64,000 nt of DNA. It comes from Zeus faber. Its lineage: Eukaryota > Chordata > Actinopteri > Zeiformes > Zeidae. The notes under the pieces are model-generated. The model saw nothing but the letters and a program-made list of their open reading frames with translations. It ran no database searches and was not told the origin of the DNA. Below, piece by piece: positions 46,201-59,436 of the stretch. The first letter of the stretch is position 1. Each line of letters starts with the position of its first letter. The DNA lies in assembly GCA_960531495.1 (NCBI GenBank), contig OY482862.1, positions 13,239,474-13,303,473 on the forward strand, given 5' to 3'. Position numbers and translations under genes: made by a program.

Positions 46201-47033
46201 ATACACAGGTTCCATGGAGGGCTATTTTATGCAGTTTTCCTCTTCTAATGCCCACCCCGAGGGCAAAACAAAGCTGCCTTCCAACTTCACGCCAACGACA
46301 GTTCAGCTTTTACCACATGGTTGGCCAAAATGCCGGACAGTTGTTGCAATTAGATGCACTGACCGGACAGGAAACAAGCCGGGGCTGTGTTTCTACAGTC
46401 CTGTCTGAGACCCAAAAACCCAGAGAGGAAGAGATTGTGGATTTGTGCATTTAGACATGCCGCCGTCCCTAGCGAGAATGGGATGGCCAAAGAATGGTAG
46501 CCATCAAAGAACACACATCTTTGCAGCGGATATTTAATTCCAAGTTAGGCAAAACATATGATACTGCGTGGGATCTTATCCTGGTTAGCGTTTATATACA
46601 GTATAGCAAGTGTCCGGTAAATATGCAGAAGTCTATGCTGTATGACCATCAGTTCCATTATTTTTGATGTGTCCGTGTTCTTTGGCAATATTAAGGTGAC
46701 TTTGTGCCAAAATAATTGTTAAATGACGGTATAGAAACACTGAGAGAGTGGGGCGTAAGTCAGTTTCCTCGATGAGTGGCTCATCTTTGAAAATCAGACC
46801 ACCCACCAGCGCTAGACATGGAAACTTGTTCAACAATGACAGACAGAACTAATGATAAAAATGGAAGTGACGTGAGAATTTGCTGGGTAATGGAGGAAGA
46901 GGGAAGAGACTCCCTAATTTTTGTCATCAGCCGTTTAACTGAGTGATGAAAGGTATTTGCTGAACATCTGCCATTCAGTGCTGCTTTAGAAAGGCTGGTG
47001 TGGCTCAAATCGTCCCATGATTCATTATGCACC

Positions 47034-47230
47034 TGGGCGATATATCACTATCATGATATGAGACTAGATATTGACTGGGGTTGTGGTATTAATGAGATAG
47101 TTAAATATTGTCTTTAAGGCTCCATTCCAGTAAAGTTTAGCAATTTTCTGAAGTCCACAGACTGTTCTAGCCAATGTTGTTGTCGGATTGAGAATATTGT
47201 GATATTTGGTTACACATTTGTAATGCCATA
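47034..47230 (+). repeat. Degenerate hAT-type MITE
   Basis: CTGGGCGATATATCACTATC, then ATGATATGAGACTAGATATTG and later AGACTGTTCTAGCCAATG resemble the fish TAGGGCTGGGCGATATGG family. Termini are eroded. Confidence 0.55.
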
Positions 47231-48835
47231 CTTAATCTAGTCCAGTGATTTTTGAGGCCAATTAGGGCTGGATATTCCTATGACACCTTCTATGGTTCAG
47301 GTATGCAAGAATATAGTGGGCAAGGCAGCTTTGAGGACTGAATTGAGCCTTAGATGGTCAGACTCAGTGGGAAGATCACAATGGAGAATTGTACTTTTAC
47401 AGTGGTTGTAATTCTCTCATCAGTTGGCCATGTGTTTTAGAGTATCAAGTCAAGATTTGGAACAGTTCAATCTGGTAAAAGACGGAAACCTGATCCTCTG
47501 ATGTGTAGTCATGGGAGGGTATGATAGGAGGGTGGCGTATAACCCCGCGGTCTGCAGAGTGCGCCGGATGTTCAATCATCTCATCTCACCAGTCCTATTA
47601 TGAGCCTTGATGAAAGAACAGCCCAAAGTCTTCAGCTGTTAAGAGTCTGTTCATGCTTTTCCCCTGATCTCTTTGATGGCATCTGCAGTTCTGCATGCAT
47701 GGTAGCCATTTTCCAGCATGAAACAGAAGATGATCAACCGCCAACCTCATCCGAGAGGCAGAGAACCGCTGACGCCACATCCTCTGTATGGGGCTTAGGG
47801 ATTGACAGGATGTTAAATGACATCACCTGCAAACAATTAGACTGCTTTTTGTTGATCTGTTTTTGTGGATGCAAGCATTTTCAGAAGCTGCAGTAAACCA
47901 AAATCACATCATTACCACTAGTGCCAGTGTTGACTTACACCTTAGAGAGAATTGTAACAGATGATGTGCTTAAGGTCCATTAGGCCTTTACTGGTTTGCC
48001 TGGGTCGTCTTCCTTATTCAGTCGATTCAAGTTGCCTCAAATGGTTCGGACACTTACTTGCCAGTATGTGGTGAATCAGTCTATCTTCCTTAGAGAAGCA
48101 AGCAATGCAAAGGGCTCAAATAGAAATGAATAATGGAGGGGGAGGTGTCAGCCTTCGCTTATTGGTTGATCGGCTAGCTGTCTTTGACCTGAATGGCAAA
48201 CATAGAATACCCTGCCAGACCCCCCCCCCCTTTTTTTTTTTTTTTTTTTTCTTCTCCCCAAACCTCCCCCTTTTCTCCTATAATCCTCTTTTACTTTCCT
48301 TTTCTCTTTGTGTTCTGTTAAAAGACCCTTTGAGCCTCCCCACCTCCTCTGTGAAGGGCATTGTGAAGCGCTGGCAGAGCCAAACCCAACAGTGTGTCTT
48401 TCCTCTTTCCTCTTTTAACTCTGTCATGGAATGAACGGCCGGGGCTTCTCTCTGTAAAACTACCCCTTTCTCTGAAAGCCCTTCATGTTCTTATTTGTGT
48501 GAGCACACAAAATGTTTGTCAATAAATTGTTTCCCAGTCAGCATTTAGAGTAAATGTCTATCTGGGAAACAAAACCAGCAAGCCTTGAACCAATTACAAC
48601 TGTGTCATTTTAAACTGTGTCATTTTACCATTAATAAATCCCATGACAGCCTACAGCTGAGTGGTGGACAGACTGCTGTAAACAAAGGCTGGCGTAATAG
48701 TGACTGTGTGTTAGCAGGCAATTGCTTAGGAGTGATGCAAGTGTATGTAGCACGTATAACGTTGTGTGATTATCCGTCGAGGCAAATGGAAGCGATATGG
48801 AGGGGCTTTCTCATCACTCAACCTAATTAGAAGGT

Positions 48836-48864
48836 ATTTCCTCCGTCAAAGTGACGGAGGAAAT
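48836..48864. repeat. Perfect 13-bp hairpin
   Basis: ATTTCCTCCGTCA is followed by AAG and then its exact reverse complement. No TA or TTAA duplication surrounds it. No function is known. Confidence 0.8.
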
Positions 48865-51060
48865 GCTGTGGCCGCAGATAGAGGGAGTGCTGCTACAGTT
48901 TAAGAGTATGGGAACAACGTTAACTCACCAATTTACATAGAGACATAGAGGCTGACAACTGGGGCGGAGGAGCAGGGATGTTGACGGGAGGGAGGAGGAA
49001 CACTGTTCCTCGGGTCTTGGGATCTTGCTGCCAGAGCTGCTCCTCCCTCCTGCAGTCTCTTTCAGGAAGATACTTTTGGGCAATGTTCACGCGACAGGTG
49101 AAGTGTTCCAAAGCAGTTAATTACTTTCCACGTGTGGTCTGATGCATATCCAGTCCATGGCCATGTGGCTGCAGTAAGATTTGTCAGATCAGAATTCATG
49201 TGTATTTTATCAGAAATTTTTCGTGCTGATTATTTTTATTATTATTATTATTATTATTATGGGTCCGGCCCGCATGATTGTTATTGTTTGGATTTTTTTT
49301 TAGTTTTGTTTTTTTCTTATTTTCTTATTTTTATTATTCTCTTTGGCATTTCTCAGGCTAAAAGTGTCTGGAAGACGACAAACGCTGGCTAAGGTCTCAT
49401 TAAAAGCAGGAGGCCTCAGACATTTCGTGGTACAAATTTGATTCATATCGATCTACATTCAGAGCAGGAATTTGTGGAAAAACCAATGAAAATTTACCAG
49501 AAGTAGCAGAACTTTTGCGTACCTTGATTAGTTTGTGTAGTGGTGTGCCTTGTGTGATCATCATCCAATTGGTTATATAAGTTTCATCTCTGCTGGGGCA
49601 TTCGCAGCAGGTATAGTCCGTGATGTGGGGCTACACGATCGCATGTGTTTTCATTGTCATCGCGATGTGAACATGCACAAACACATCGCAAAAGACAGCC
49701 CAAAATGAATAAGTAAATGAATAAGACAAAAAAATGTTTTTAGTTTCTAGTGTCCAGACGTGGACGATTCACACATAAAAATATATTTATGATTCCCCTT
49801 ATTTAGAATTCTCCATTGAAATGTTATCCCTGTGCATTTTGTAAGCTTCTATTTGTTTTGTCCTGTGATTGTAATATGGTATTGTCGGCATTTCCCACTG
49901 ACTTACTGGTGAACGGGAGATCCTTTCCGCACGCACGTTACGTGAACGCCCATGCGCAACTTGCGATCCGGACCAGGAAGTTCTGCACGTGCTACTGTGT
50001 GTTTACACTTGTAGTGGGCAAGCTGCTCACACTTAGTACCTGCTTGCACAACTCCTCAGCCTGCAGTTTTCAGGTCTGTGTTGGGAGGTTCAGGTTATAA
50101 CAGGCTTTTTGTTGACTCTCCACTTGCTGATACCGTGCCAACAGTAGGGCAGCAGATCTTTCACTATAATTCCATTCAAATTTGTATGGGTTATTATTTT
50201 TATACTCTAATATATTAAAATATTTAATTCTCCAATTTAGTACTGGGGGTCGACGTTCTGCAGAGAGAGAATCAGTTGAAGCTCTGAACCGCATGTTGAG
50301 ACGCAGTGCAGGGTTCACGCTGAACAGGAATTTAGAGAAAGATTTAGATTATTTCGTTTCCTTAGTTTCTTACTTGTATGGAAAATGAAAAATGTAAAAC
50401 CTAACTCAGAGAATTTCAGGGGAGCTTTTTTCTCCTCCAGACAGTGCTGTGCCAGACACGCCACGACAGTTCCTGTGCTGGTTTTTCTTTGTTCTTATTT
50501 AGATCTATTTATTTTTGTTAGTTTCTACTTGTATGAAACAAACAACTTTAAACCCAACTAAGGGACTGTCACACTCCGCCTTCCATCAGGACAGTGAATT
50601 GCGTAGTGATCTCCAGTTCACTGTGCGTCCCGTTCCCGTGTCTCCAAACAAAACAAATAATTATTATTTTGAAAGTGACTAGTAACGTTAGATCAGAGAG
50701 TCTTCTGCAGCAGCTTAGTTAATACTGAAGTAGAATTAGCAGCCAAGCTTCCGTCAACCCATTTATAACTTTAGAATTGTGCCATTGACTGGTTCATGAT
50801 ACATTTCGATCGATCTGGGGGTCCGCGCCGCCGCCGCATATCGATCTAACGTTAAAACCAGTTTCTGATTTGTGTCGGTGAATCGTTACACCCTTAAATA
50901 GTTCATGGATGGCACATGTGCAAGATGTTCATGTGCCATGTACAAGTCCCACTATACGCTGACAAAATAATCTACAGAAAATAGGCTATGTTGGTGTTTG
51001 TTAGAAATATTTTTTTACTTTATTTTTTGTCAGACCTGCCTAACCTGACAACCTAAATTT

Positions 51061-52068
51061 CAGCAATTCCTGAAGATTTGTCAGTTGCACATTCACGCTG
51101 CGAATCCCAAAGGTGTTCTGTTGGAATCGGATCTGGTGACTGGGAAGGCCACTGAAGAACACTTAACTGTCATGTTCATGAAACCAGTTTTTAGATGACT
51201 TTTGACATGGTGGAATGCCAGAAGAAGCCATTAGAAGATGTGTAAATTGTGGCCATGAAGGGACACACATGGTCAGTAACAATACTCAAATATGCTGTGG
51301 TATTGAAGCAGTGATTGATTGTTATTTATAGTCCCAAAATGTGCCAAGAAAACAATACCTAAATGATAACACCGTGCCACCAGCCCAGACTGTTGACACG
51401 AGGCAGGTTGGGTCCATGGATTCATGCTGTTGGTAAATTCTGACCCCATCCGGTACCATCCCTGTGCTACAGCAGAAAAAGAGATTCATCAGACCAGGCT
51501 ACGTTTTTCCAGCCCTCAACTGTCCAGTTTTGGTGAGCATGTGCCGGCCGCAGCCTCAGCTTTCTCTTCTTGGCTGACAGAAGTGGAACCCGACGTGGTC
51601 TTCTGCTGTTGTAAGCCCATCCGCCTCAAGGTTCTACGTGTTGTGCATTCTGAGGTGTTTTTCTGCTCCACCACAATGGTACAGAGTGGTTATCTGAGTA
51701 ACCGTAGCCTTTCTGTCATCTTGAACCAGTCTGGCCATTCTCGGTCTTGACCTCTCTCATCAACAAGGCGTGTTCATCCGCAGAACTGCCACTCACTGGA
51801 TGTTTTTGGTTTTTCGCACCATTCTGAGTAAACTCTAGAGACTGTTGTGCGTTGAAAATCCCAGGAGATCAGCAGTAACAGAAAGATTCAAACCAGCTCT
51901 GGCACCAACAATCACGCCACGGTCAAACACTGCGATCACATTCTTTACCTGTTCTGATGGTTGATGTGAACATTAACTAAAGCTGCTGACCTGTATCTGC
52001 ATGATTTTATGCATTTCACTGCTGCCACACAATTGGCTGATTAGGCGATTGCATGAATAAGTAGGTGT
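51061..52068 (-). pseudogene. Tc1-like transposase fossil
   Basis: On the minus strand, pieces of a Tc1-family DD34E transposase appear in order but in different frames. Visible are TTRRTLRRMG, then RVPLLSAKKRKLRL after a frameshift, VAWSDESLF (first catalytic Asp), and WPSQSPDPIPTEHLWD, which matches the WPPQSPDLNPIEHLWD block carrying the catalytic Glu. The QQDNAPCH block (second Asp) is lost or badly eroded. No inverted terminal repeats were recognised. It is broken by frameshifts and stops and is therefore inactive. Confidence 0.88.
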
Positions 52069-53202
52069 ATGGGGTTCCCAATCGGCGCATCCCTGGTTTG
52101 AAGTGTTTTGTGCAATGTAGGGTTGCCAATCTTAAGATTTTCACGTATCTTGATGTGACTGAATTTGTACTGACTCACATTTTGTTACTGACTCTCACAA
52201 GTGTTTAAGTGTTGAACCCCATCACTCTACTGAACTCTCGTTCATTTCTGGATGTGCTGACTCCATTCACTCAAATCCACTCTGCAAGAGCAAGGAATTT
52301 GACTGGAGCACCTCGGCCCCGAGGCAGGTAGAGGCCGCGACATGCTGACATTCCACCTGTCACCTGGAAGAGTTAGCGCTCTTACGTCATCCCTCACCCC
52401 ACTTCCAGTTCTCTGTTTTCTATTAAGGCAACACTTCAAATCTGTGCATCTTAAATCTTCCCAAACGCCATCTGCTGTCACCGCTGCTACAGTGACCTGG
52501 AGAACCTCCATTATGAATGTGAATGACGTTATTCCAGCTGCTTCTTTCACTGGTGTGTTGCACAGCGGCCTCCCCCTCATCCCCATCGTGGCCTGTGCAG
52601 AAATCCAGTTTGACAGCTTTGGCGATGGCAAGCAGAGGCACATTCACGAGCGGAGCGTTTGCACAGTGCAAACTGTTACGCTTGCAGTTTTTGCCATTAC
52701 AGGTTTTCATAAACCAGGGGGAGGAGACGTAGGACGTGACACATCCCTGTCTTACTTTTGCAAATGTTACTACAGGAAATTATTTTGTGATGGCTCTGCT
52801 GTCTCTGCGGGCTTATTGAAATTGAATTTAAAATCTTGTGTTTAAATATATAAAACATAAGATATATAAAATAAAGGCCTCCCGGCACTCCTATTTTCGT
52901 TTCATGAAACGTAGGTAGTGCGGAAGACAAATCTCCTCCCGTAATAGAATCCTTTTATATGGAGTAATTTGTGCGGCTACACTTCTCAGAATTCATAATT
53001 CTATTTTGTGGCCATGCTTTATGTGACCTGCCCTCTCATTAAAGAATACATTTTAAATTACAATATGAAATTGGAAATCTGCAGTCCCCATAAAACTTAA
53101 TATGCATTTGCGGTGAGTCCATATTTGTTTCCGTTGCTCCCTGGAAAACTCAAGTTACTATGCACATACACCAACATGCATGGTCACTCAAGCAAATGCT
53201 GC

Positions 53203-53203
<1 letters not shown>

Positions 53204-53278
<75 letters not shown>
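53204..53278 (+). repeat. (CA)n microsatellite, about 75 bp
   Basis: This is a pure CA array. Confidence 0.97.
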
Positions 53279-53282
<4 letters not shown>

Positions 53283-54127
53283 CTTTGGTTGTTCTTAACC
53301 CATGGTTAAACAACTTTTTATCTGCACTGTTTAGAGCACTCTGAAACACACAATGAATACTGGGGGATTGCATTGCCATGTGGATTGTACATTATTCATA
53401 ATGGACTGAACCTGGCGCAACGACCGTCCATGTCTGTGCAGCGCACGCCTTGACTGATGTAATTGCACCCTTGTTACTGCTGATTAGACGTATGGTCCAT
53501 TTAACTGTCCATTTATGCCAAGCGCTCCTTCAGGACTGGAAAGTATTCAACTTTGTGGATCTCACAAATTACAGCCTGCCTCAACATTCAGTGTTGCATT
53601 AGACTGCATGTTTTATAGGCTGTTTTATAAGCAACTGTCGGAACAGAATGTTGGAAAATAACCTTTTTCGTTGAGGCTTTATTTTTTTTCCTCGTGTGGG
53701 CACCTCCTTATCTTGAGACATCTAATTCCTTATTTGGTTGTTTCCCCCTATTTATCCGGCCGGTCTTCTTCCCCAGCTGGTTTCTGTGGACGTCACAGAC
53801 ACAGTGTTCTAAACATAGTCTGGCTTGCTAGTATGCTTTTCATAGCATTCTCTTATCTTTATGCATAGTTTCAGCCTTGCTTCCATTTATTTATTTATTT
53901 TCATTTCATTGATGAGTCTCCCCTCCCATACGCTCTGTGCACAACCGTACACACACTCCACCGTGTTGTTTTGTGTAAAGCCTCTGAAGGTGGTCAAGCA
54001 TTGTCATTCCCCCTCACCTCAGGCCTGGTGAAATAGAGCATGTAATCCCTCACTGTCTGTCTACGAAACGAATGGGCACAACCATGGACATGCGTGTGCT
54101 CCGAAATGATCAGTGTCTGGTCCTGCC

Positions 54128-54130
<3 letters not shown>

Positions 54131-54162
<32 letters not shown>
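54131..54162 (+). repeat. Poly-A tract
   Basis: This is an uninterrupted A run of about 32 bases. Poly-lysine ORFs over it are artefacts. Confidence 0.95.
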
Positions 54163-54166
<4 letters not shown>

Positions 54167-55923
54167 ACGAGGTTCCAATTATGGCTGTGTATTATGTTGT
54201 AGAACTGTTGCAAGCATTGAGTCACATTGGAAACAAATGGTTCTTTGGTTGGTTTGTGGTTAACTTCTGTATTTTCTTATTTGTTTACAAATGGTTCTCA
54301 ATTGAGGCAAACGCTCGTGTCCTATCGAGACCAGTTTTTCTTTAATATTTAAAACTTTATTTACAGTAAACTACATTAAGGTGTGGGTGAAAGAGCAAGA
54401 GAGAACACCGTTCCAGGACACATACTCACACACATCCCTCTGCATCGCCATCCTATCAAACCCGCCCCATAAAAATACCGTTTATCCAATATTATTAGAT
54501 AAACGGTTGTGATTGGCCTGACTCTGGCAAGGTCGGGTGGAAATCTGTGGGAGGGAATCTAGACCAGAGTTTCTGTCAGGAAGAAAACAGTGCCGGTCAA
54601 CGTGTCCTGGAAGATTTCAATTTCCCGAACAAATGAGAGATTCTGGTCAAATATTATCTCTTTTTATTGAACTTAAAAATAATTGATAAGCCGGCTTTAT
54701 AGAGAATTACATCCTCAAGGTATGTAGATGTATAATATTTTTTATTGAATATTCAAAAAAAATCTTCAGTCTCGTCAGTAAACGCCATTTTAAAAAGAAA
54801 TAAATAATGAATATTACTACTTGAAATAAAGTAATTTATGTTCGTGAACAATAAGTAACAAGTGCAGCCAATTTAACATTTCCCTGAAATAAAATTTTGA
54901 TCAAAGCAAAAACAAAATAAATATGGCATGTAGGTCAAAATAAATAAAGTTAGGCGTTGTCTGTCTTTGTAGGGACGTCCCGTCGACATATTTTACACAA
55001 TCGATATTTACAGTGTGCTTTGGTTCAGAACTTAAATATCCCAAAAAAACAGCAAACCATGGATGTTTGTGTCCCAACGATGCATCATCTTCCTGTTTCT
55101 CCTAAGAGTTCTAGACGCTGCAGCTCTGTCTCCGCTCCTTGTGTACTGTGTTTACAAGCGCAACCTGTCCACAAGGGTTAGGGGTGGGGCCTAGTTCTAT
55201 ATCGTCAAACGTGATTAGTCACAGGTGAAAGGTGAGCTTTAGATCGTCCAAACTGATTGCCTTTCTGTTGCAACTTGCAGAATGCCGAAATGAACAGATC
55301 CACAGAATTTTTTATTGAAATTATCCACCCAGCACTAATTCGAATTGTGCTTGGAGGGAATTATATTCGGCGATCATTATGATCAGAGTGATTTAAATAT
55401 GTTGGACTTCAACAGATTTTCCGGGTCAAAAATCCGGCAATTACCAGATAACGGAAACGCTGGGCCCAGACCTATTCTGGTTCCCAGGTTACGATTGCCC
55501 TGTTTGGCATACTTTTTCTTTACTCACACATTACGATCGAGTGGGTGGTGATTACAGAATGAATAGATGACGTTGGGTTGGCTTTTTTTATTAATTTGTT
55601 TTCGTGCTGTTGTTTCACTGCACTGTGGTTAATTGTGTCTTGTATTTTAGTTTCTTTTATTGTGTAAATCATTATGTTGTGGTGATGTATTTTATGTATC
55701 GTCATTATGTGTCTTTTAAAACAGCCTGTGGCTCCAGAGGCAAATTTTGAATAAATTTTCAGCTATTTGGCCTTTGTTTTCATTTTCCTTCACCCTGAGA
55801 TGAATTAACCTTACTTGTATGTCTTGCTAATGGCACTATACTACTCTATCTGGCATTAAAGTTGTGGTTTGTTAGTGAGGCACGCGACTCCATAACTGCC
55901 TCTCTCTTCCTCAGGGAGACTCC

Positions 55924-55995
55924 ATGAAAGATGACAGAGGAGGTGATTGTTGTAGCCAAGTGGGACTACACGGCCCAGCAGGACCAGGAACTTGA
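55924..55995 (+). CDS. Overlapping upstream ORF in nck2
   Basis: An ATG seven nucleotides before the nck2 start opens a different frame of 23 codons that ends inside the nck2 coding exon. Its initiation context (TCCATGA) is weaker than that of the main start. Any effect on translation is inferred. Confidence 0.3.
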   Translation: MKDDRGGDCCSQVGLHGPAGPGT

Positions 55996-56156
55996 CATCC
56001 GAAAGAACGAGCGCCTCTACCTCCTGGACGACTCAAAGACATGGTGGAGGGTCCGCAACGCCTCCAACCAGACGGGCTACGTGCCCTCCAACTACGTGGA
56101 GCGTAAGAACAGTCTGAAGAAAGGCTCGCTGGTGAGGAACATCAAGGATACACTGG
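55931..56156 (+). CDS. nck2: NCK adaptor protein 2, first coding exon (partial gene)
   Basis: This exon runs from an acceptor (CTTCCTCAG|GGAG, exon start 55915) to a donor (ACACTGG|GTAAGC, after 56156). It encodes the first 75 residues plus one base of NCK2. NCK2 is a cytoplasmic adaptor with three SH3 domains and one SH2 domain that links phosphotyrosine signals to actin regulators. The exon holds SH3-1: [15 protein letters not shown] (ligand-binding ALYDY variant), the paired WW in SKTWWRVRN, and [11 protein letters not shown]. It closes with the linker [17 protein letters not shown]. It differs from recalled human NCK2 at only a handful of positions; NCK1 has a different linker. The remaining SH3 and SH2 exons were not found and must lie beyond 64000. 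Confidence 0.95.
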
Positions 56157-56683
56157 GTAAGCAGAGTCCAGATCAGATCAAACACTTAAGTTCCAGGTTG
56201 ATCCGAAACAAGGTCATTTCGAATATTACAACAGTTCTGTAAACACTGTATTCGTAATATATGATCAATATCTGACACCTGATTTTTCATTTTTAGTTTT
56301 AATTATTTCTGTATTAATGGGCAGAAAAAAACTGAAATTGGGACATTTTCAGCAAGGTCTCTACTAAAATGCACAATCCAAAGCACATCCATCACTTCTG
56401 TTCCTGACCTGATTTCAACTGACGAATGAGCCGTCTGAACCGGGTTGGCTGAAATATTCTGGTTATTCACCTTATTTAGATTAATGTTTCTGCAAACATA
56501 CATATATATTATGGAACCGCTGTCTGGGAAAAGTGGAACATCTCAACATAACCATCGCAAAGCTATGTGTGTGAGACCCATCGCTGAAAGTCTTTCTGTG
56601 ATTGTAAGTGATTTACGCCAGTTGTAGTTTTCATTGAGCTTCACAAAGATGCCAGCGTTCAGCTGGCCGCTGCTTTAAACGTC

Positions 56684-56809
<126 letters not shown>

Positions 56810-56861
56810 TTGCCTGTGCACATTGTCGCATTGTGTCTCTATATGTGTTATAGAACTATAA

Positions 56862-57073
56862 ATTTACATTTACATTTAGTCATTTAGCAGACGCTTTTAT
56901 CCAAAGCGACTTACAGTTGTTCAAACACCGACGGACGCAGCCATCAGGAGCAATTAGGGGTTAAGTGTCTTGCTCAAGGACACTACAGCATGCTAGCAGG
57001 AGGAGCCTGGGATCCAACCAGCAACCTTTAGATCACTAGACCACCAGCTCTACCGCCTGAGCTACCGCCCCCC
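56862..57073 (-). mobile_element. tRNA-derived SINE
   Basis: On the minus strand the head reads GGGGGGCGGTAGCTCAGGCG with box A TAGCTCAGGCGG. Box B GGTTGGATCCC follows at tRNA-like spacing. The body ends with GCGTCTGCTAAATGACTAAA and TGTAAAT tail units. This gives a near full-length SINE of about 212 bp with one mismatch in each internal promoter box. The 3' part is shared with 2671-2742. Confidence 0.85.
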
Positions 57074-58319
57074 ATAAATATTGATTGTTCTGTCGATTAA
57101 TAATAGTGTAATTTTGGATCACAAAAGAAAAATAGAATCATTATGACGTATTTGAACCCCAACACACAAAATGCTTTATATTCGGACACAACAGTCAAAA
57201 CATGTTCAATGGGGAAAAGAGTATTCACATTTTAGTGAAGTTGGGCACTTTTTTTTTTTTTTTTTTACGTGGTGCATCACTAAATCCCTAATTTTATTAC
57301 ACAAATATTATTTTCATTTGATTAACCCTTTCAGCCCTAATCAGCATGTAAATGGTGTGGCTTAGTGAGAAATGTTGAATAAATATGGGCTGTTATAAGG
57401 CGGGCAGGTTGTTTATTTTACTGCAGGATTCAATTGAAAGCACTGGCACTTCTCTGACTGATTCTTAAGTCAGCTATCTCATGTGACGGTTCAAAGTAGG
57501 AGCGACCGCATGGGAGGGGAGTGGAAGCACAGACATCTGTTGAAAACCCGAGTGAGATGGAATGATCTAATAGTATCATTTATATAATTAGTGACTGGGC
57601 CATCCTCTGGGGCAGCCAAATTTAGAAAGGAGAAGAAAAAGATGGGCAGAGAGTGGAGATGATTGAGGTTGGACATGGCTGAAAGAGGTGGAAGTAAGTA
57701 GGGGGGGGTGAGATATATCAGGGGTGATGGAGAGAGTCTGTTTCTGCAACACAGCTTTCTCTGGGCTCTGGATGGTGGCCCCCGGGGAGAACTCCAACAG
57801 GCTATGTGGGCCAACACGGTGCGCTTCGGCTCTGTCTGTCACCAGGGCTTAATGTGTGCAGAGAGGCTGCCCCTCCCCTTCTCACCCCTAGTCCCCGCTG
57901 CGCTCACTTTCTCTCTCTCTCTCCATCACTTTCACTCGATCTTCACGCTCTCATGTTGAGGGCTCTTTGTTTGTGTCCGATCTTTACATTGATCAGTGGC
58001 GGAATCTGCAGTCTAATGGCTGCGCTGGGATGACAGATTAGCTATCTCTCCCCAAATGTAGCACATATTGACTAAAACATCCTGGCACGGTTCCATTTTA
58101 ATCTAGAACTTTTTTTTTTCTTTTGGTGTGAAAGGTTCTAATGGCCTCCAGGCTCTAATGGGCTACAATATTTGGATGGTTGAGTGATTACTCACTCCTG
58201 CTTAAACTCTAAATAAATGGGGATGTTGGTCTTTCAGGTGCTTGGCTGTGTTTCAACGCATTTCCCCTATCATTTCAAACTCTCAATGGCCCCATTTGCA
58301 AAATGTTTTTTATAATGTG

Positions 58320-59436
58320 GTTATGCCTTGATCATCTACTGGACCCGTACCAATTTGCCTACCGACACAACCGATCAACAGAGGATGCTATCTCCACAGT
58401 GCTCCATCTAGCACTCACCCATATGGATAGCCCAAAAAAAGATGTTAGAATGCTGTTTATTGACTTTAGTTCTGCATTCAACACTGTGATCTCCTCCAAG
58501 CTGATCTCCAAGCTCAGCCAGCTTGGCATCAGCAATTCACCCTGCAACTGGATTATGGACTTCCTTACTAACAGACCCCAGGCTGTTAAATTGGGGACTC
58601 TCTCCTCCTCCACGATCACCCTGAACACTGGCGTGCCGCAGGGTTTTGTGTTGAGCCCTCTGCTCTACTCTCTCTTCACTCACGACTGTGCCCCTGTTTA
58701 TGGCTCCAATGCCATAATCAAGTTCGCAGATGACACCACTGTGGTGGGCCTGATCAGAGATGAGGATGAAACAGCATATAGGGATGAGGTTAAACATCTA
58801 ACTACATGGTATAAAAAACAGTAATCTGGAACTCAACACCAAGAAGACCAAGGACATCGTGGACTTCAGGAGAACCAGGAGCAGGGCACACACCCCCCTC
58901 CATATCAGCAGTGCTGAGGTGGAGCGTGTGTCTAGCTTTAAGTTCCTTGGGATCCACATCACAGAAAATCTCTCTTGGTCCCTCAACTCCTCCAGTCTGG
59001 TGAAGAAGGCGCATTAGCGCCTCCACTTCCTACGGACCCTTAAGAAAGCACAGCTTTGTCCTAGGATTCGTCCGACTATCGGACCGCTGTACCACTGAGA
59101 GCATACTTACAAACTGCATCTCTGTCCGGTACAGTTGCCGGTTGCCTGGTAACGTTGCCGACCGCAAGGCACTACAAAGAGTAGTGAACTCTGCTCAGAG
59201 GACTATTGGCTGTATAATCCCCCTATACTATATATACAAACCTGTATTTATAACCTTACACTGTTGTACATAATACATCTCTTTTGCCTACATAACTGCA
59301 CAGAAACACTGTACTCAAATAGCACTTTGGTATTTAAATGCTTCTTTTGCACTTCTGGTTAGACGTCAACTGCATTTCATTGGTTCTGTACCTGTACTCT
59401 GCTCGTGACAATAAAGTTGAATCTAATCTAATCTGA
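58320..59436 (+). mobile_element. 5'-truncated non-LTR retrotransposon (L2/CR1-like)
   Basis: The first half encodes reverse transcriptase: [38 protein letters not shown] and the catalytic [10 protein letters not shown] frameshift near 58823 ends the frame; the next frame continues with LELNTKKTKDIVDFRRTRS and FKFLGIHIT, then hits stops. The 3' end reads GTGACAATAAAGTTGAATC followed by TAATC repeats, the usual tail of fish L2-like LINEs. The element is dead. Confidence 0.88.

Larger units (their letters stand above)
33586..55914 (+). other. nck2: Candidate nck2 first intron (22 kb)
   Basis: No other cellular gene is recognisable. It contains a (TG)n array (36075-36157), hAT MITE relics (39786-40050, 47034-47230), a pogo transposon (41750-43272), a perfect hairpin (48836-48864), a Tc1 fossil (51061-52068) and a (CA)n array (53204-53278). 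Short direct repeats containing ATATCTGCAGCCCTAATAGG lie at 39436 and 39522. Otherwise it is unique sequence with homopolymer runs. Confidence 0.5.

Noticed and set aside
52242-52845. ORFs of 133 and 167 codons on opposite strands
   Set aside because: They overlap each other and match no known family; nothing favours one strand.
57000-57073. Possible tRNA gene on the minus strand
   Set aside because: The tRNA-like head is attached to a SINE body and tail, both promoter boxes have a mismatch, and no full cloverleaf is formed.
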